Source: Devosia sp. (lineage in GTDB: Bacteria > Pseudomonadota > Alphaproteobacteria > Rhizobiales > Devosiaceae). Taken from it: 64,000 nucleotides of DNA. Of the stretch, positions 61,899-64,000 are shown one piece after another (position 1 is the first letter of the stretch; each line of letters begins with the position of its first letter). A model generated the notes under the pieces. It did no database searches. It was not told the DNA's origin and saw nothing but the letters and a program-made list of their open reading frames with translations. Position numbers and translations under genes: made by a program. The stretch covers positions 2,629,001 through 2,693,000 of the forward strand of contig CP051235.1 in assembly GCA_017794705.1 (NCBI GenBank), read 5' to 3'.

Positions 61899-62717
61899 TC
61901 AGGCGACCGAGGAGACCGGTGCCGGCACCGGCTTGGGCGGGACTTCTTCTTCGAGCCAGTCTTCCATGACCACCTTGTTCCGCCCCTGCGACTTGGCCTT
62001 GTAAAGGTTCATGTCGGCGGCATGGTAGAGTTCAGCAAAGCGGTGACCGTGACGCGCGGTGGCCACACCGATCGAGATCGACAGAGGCAGCGGCGCCACT
62101 TCGGGGGCGAATTCGATGCGCGTGATGGCGTCGCGAATGCGTTCGGAAACGACGGCGGCATATTCGGATGCCGCATCGACGAGGAACACGCCGAACTCCT
62201 CGCCGCCCAGTCGCCCGACCCGGTCAAAACTGCGGGCATTGGCGCGAATGGCGGAGGCGATCAGACGCAGGGCAATGTCGCCCTGCTGGTGGCCGAAACT
62301 GTCGTTGATGCGCTTGAACTTGTCCACATCGAGAATGAGCAGGCTTCCCGCCGACTCGCCATTGACGGGAACGGCGTCGGCGTGGGCGTTCAGATGGTTC
62401 TCGACCTGGGTGGTGAAGGCGAGGCGCGACAGGGTGCCGGTCAAACCGTCGGTGGTGGCGTAGATGCGCAGCTTTTCGTTGGCCAGTCTCAACTGCTGCA
62501 TCTTGATCAGCATGAGAATGGTGATCGGCGGGGTCAGCGTCGAGGACAGCACCAGCGCGACCAGAATATCGGCGGTGGTGACATTGCCGTTGAACCACAG
62601 CGCGCCATAATAGGAGCCGGTCATCGCGGCCGCCGCCACGAAGGCGGTGATCGCGAACGCATAGATGATAACGCGTTTCCAACTGCCTTTCGGCAGTTCA
62701 GGCCATCTCAGGTTCAT
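61899..62717 (-). CDS. Membrane diguanylate cyclase (GGDEF)
   Basis: This 272-residue protein makes cyclic di-GMP. Two membrane helices lie at about residues 17-35 and 42-66, followed by a short linker and a GGDEF domain from residue 90 (ATTDGLTGTLSRLAF). The active site is GGEEF, in RLGGEEFGVFLVD, and an inhibitory I-site RxxD (RSFD) lies five residues before, so product inhibition is expected. No sensor domain is visible beyond the membrane part. It lies divergent from ruvC. A final Pro-rich tail ends the protein. Confidence 0.92.
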   Translation of the reverse strand: MNLRWPELPKGSWKRVIIYAFAITAFVAAAAMTGSYYGALWFNGNVTTADILVALVLSSTLTPPITILMLIKMQQLRLANEKLRIYATTDGLTGTLSRLAFTTQVENHLNAHADAVPVNGESAGSLLILDVDKFKRINDSFGHQQGDIALRLIASAIRANARSFDRVGRLGGEEFGVFLVDAASEYAAVVSERIRDAITRIEFAPEVAPLPLSISIGVATARHGHRFAELYHAADMNLYKAKSQGRNKVVMEDWLEEEVPPKPVPAPVSSVA

Positions 62718-62873
62718 GTCATACCCCTTGTCGCGCGGGAGAGTGCCGCAAAACCGTGAAAGGCCGGTTCGGCAATTCGGTAAAATTGAATCTATCGTCG
62801 GCGGCCGGAAAATATGTTTCTGATTTGTTCACTTTGGACTTGGTAGGTTCCAGCGGGCTGAATAGACTGGGGT
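62718..62873. other. Divergent promoter region of GGDEF gene and ruvC
   Basis: This 156-base gap has no gene and is A/T-rich near 62775-62835. It should contain the ruvC and GGDEF promoters; I saw no consensus pair or LexA (GTTC-type) site that I could trust. Confidence 0.3.
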
Positions 62874-63389
62874 ATGGGCAGCGTGACGCGAATCAGAACC
62901 AGAATTCTGGGTATCGACCCCGGTCTCAGGAATTGCGGCTGGGGTGTCATCGAGAGTGAAGGCAACCGGCTGCGCTTTGTGGCCTGCGGCGCGCTGAAGC
63001 CGCCGGTCAACGGGCCGCTGGCTGATCGATTGGCGGCGCTGCATGCCGGCATACTCGGATTGCTCGACGCGCATGCGCCAGATGAGGCAGCGGTGGAAGA
63101 AACATTCGTCAACGCCGGGCCGCGCTCGGCGCTGCAGCTTGGACAAGCGCGCGGCGTTGCCCTGATGACGCCGGCCTCGCGCGGGCTGCCGGTGGCCGAA
63201 TATGCGGCCAATCTGGTCAAGAAGTCGGTGGTCGGTGCGGGTCATGCCGACAAGGTGCAGGTGCAATTGATGGTCAAGACGCTTCTGCCGACAGCCGATT
63301 TTGCGTCTGCCGACGCCGCGGACGCGCTGGCCATCGCCATTTGTCACGCCCATCACCGCTCCTCGCTCGAACTGGCGAAACGCGCATGA
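62874..63389 (+). CDS. ruvC: Crossover junction endodeoxyribonuclease RuvC
   Basis: RuvC cuts Holliday junctions made by recombination. The 171 residues have the catalytic residues of the family: Asp in [13 protein letters not shown], Glu in AAVEETFVN and the late Asp pair in [16 protein letters not shown]. The start codon is ATG ([15 protein letters not shown]), with a GTG 9 bases later as an alternative. Its stop overlaps the ruvA start by 4 bases (ATGA), giving a coupled ruvCA operon; ruvB should follow beyond the window. Confidence 0.96.
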   Translation: MGSVTRIRTRILGIDPGLRNCGWGVIESEGNRLRFVACGALKPPVNGPLADRLAALHAGILGLLDAHAPDEAAVEETFVNAGPRSALQLGQARGVALMTPASRGLPVAEYAANLVKKSVVGAGHADKVQVQLMVKTLLPTADFASADAADALAIAICHAHHRSSLELAKRA

Positions 63390-64000
63390 TCGGGCGGCTG
63401 AAGGGGCTCATCGAAGCCTATGGCGATGACCATGTGCTGATCGATGTGCAGGGCGTCTGCTACGAAGCTTTCTGCTCGTCGCGCACATTGCAGAGCCTGC
63501 CACGCGTCGGCGAGGCGGCGGTGGTCCACATCGAAATGATTGTCCGCGAAGATATGATCCGGCTTTACGGGTTTGCCAGCGAAGGCGAAAAGGCGTGGTT
63601 CGGCATTCTGACGAGCGTGCAGGGTGTGGGCGCCCGGGTGGCGCTGGCCATCCTGTCCACGCTCTCGTCTTCCGAACTGTCGAGCGCCATCGCGCTGCAA
63701 GACAAGGCGATGGTCGGCCGGGCCAATGGTGTCGGGCCGAAACTGGCCCAGCGCATCGTCAGCGAGTTGAAGGGCAAGGTGCCTGAACTCGCCGGGGCCG
63801 ACGCCGGCGTTCTCGGGCTGCAATCGGCATTGGGCGAAGGGTCGGCGTCAGGCAATGTGGCCGATGCGGTTTCCGCGCTGACCAATCTCGGTTATTCCAG
63901 CGCCCAGGCCTCCAGCGCTGTGGCGCGTGTGGTCGCCAAAGAGGGTGACGAAACCCCGACCGAAAAACTCATCCGGCTCGGGTTGAAGGAATTGAGTTCT
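63386..64000 (+). CDS. ruvA: Holliday junction helicase subunit RuvA (partial, right edge)
   Basis: RuvA binds the four-way junction and loads the RuvB motor. The visible 205 residues start [20 protein letters not shown], include the helix-hairpin-helix segments ([40 protein letters not shown]) and the C-terminal RuvB-binding domain ([20 protein letters not shown]). The window ends at LGLKELSS, so only the last few residues are missing. It overlaps ruvC by 4 bases. The sequence is intact as far as it goes. Confidence 0.96.
   Translation, partial: MIGRLKGLIEAYGDDHVLIDVQGVCYEAFCSSRTLQSLPRVGEAAVVHIEMIVREDMIRLYGFASEGEKAWFGILTSVQGVGARVALAILSTLSSSELSSAIALQDKAMVGRANGVGPKLAQRIVSELKGKVPELAGADAGVLGLQSALGEGSASGNVADAVSALTNLGYSSAQASSAVARVVAKEGDETPTEKLIRLGLKELSS

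Overview
The window is 64 kb of a GC-rich, gene-dense alphaproteobacterial chromosome. It is most likely from the order Hyphomicrobiales (Rhizobiales); a Devosiaceae-like lineage would fit but cannot be proved from the sequence alone. The evidence is a set of clade-typical genes and gene neighbourhoods: a GapR-type DUF2312 protein, TrcR (DUF1013), RcdA (DUF1465) and DUF1192 proteins of the CtrA cell-cycle network, an aa3-oxidase subunit IV gene just before a three-gene pnt transhydrogenase operon, DUF4164-zapA-6S RNA-fau-ymdB in that order, DUF992 and DUF1036 secreted proteins, and CTATAT-type -10 boxes. Most of the window is core genome. No CRISPR array, integrase, transposase or tRNA gene was seen.

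Layout. 0.1-4 kb: an oppBCDF-type peptide ABC transporter, entering from the left edge without its binding protein. 4-12 kb: rpmJ with a clear promoter and terminator, an M20 peptidase, pyk with a DUF1036 gene, gapR, an MFS exporter with its ArsR-like regulator and a dyad operator, and dxs. 12-17.6 kb: two peptidoglycan-linked exported enzymes (DUF882 and L,D-transpeptidase) and an orphan NtrC-type regulator. 17.7-23.3 kb: an M3 oligopeptidase, oxidase subunit IV and pntAA-pntAB-(small unknown gene)-pntB. 23.3-27.6 kb: a sulfotransferase, a VOC protein, a FrnE-like oxidoreductase, a membrane-bound serine hydrolase and a DUF992 protein. 27.7-31.2 kb: rpsU, purEK, two divergent DUF465 genes and a TauE-like exporter. 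31.2-37.8 kb: a Kef-type antiporter, trcR, DUF1192, a probable small RNA, rcdA, rpmE and an MsbA-like exporter.

37.8-44.3 kb: a MotA/TolQ-OmpA pair, suhB-efp, a Sel1 protein, a degenerate ThiE homologue and pgk. 44.4-49.4 kb: a K+/H+ antiporter, a MerR regulator facing a Cys-rich MerF-like membrane protein, a YnfA protein, and an epoxide-hydrolase-like enzyme facing a WYL regulator. 49.4-55.4 kb: gap, tkt, DUF4164, zapA, 6S RNA, fau and ymdB. 55.5-58.1 kb is the only patch that looks accessory: an A/T-richer orphan coiled-coil membrane protein followed by about 1 kb of palindromic and repeated non-coding DNA. 58.1-64 kb: a GH39-type glycosidase, a GFA protein, yebC, a TauE-like protein, a diguanylate cyclase, ruvC and ruvA, the last cut by the right edge.

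Together the genes cover central carbon metabolism (pyk, pgk, gap, tkt), purine and isoprenoid synthesis, NADPH balance, translation (rpmJ, rpsU, rpmE, efp, and yebC as a regulator), cell-cycle control, envelope maintenance and recombination. The most unusual observations are the histone-like Lys/Ala tail on PntAA, a colicin-immunity-like gene inside the pnt operon, the orphan coiled-coil protein with its repeat block, the MerR/Cys-rich transporter pair with a perfect 19-bp dyad, and the candidate small RNA before rcdA. No complete known or clearly new defence system was found.
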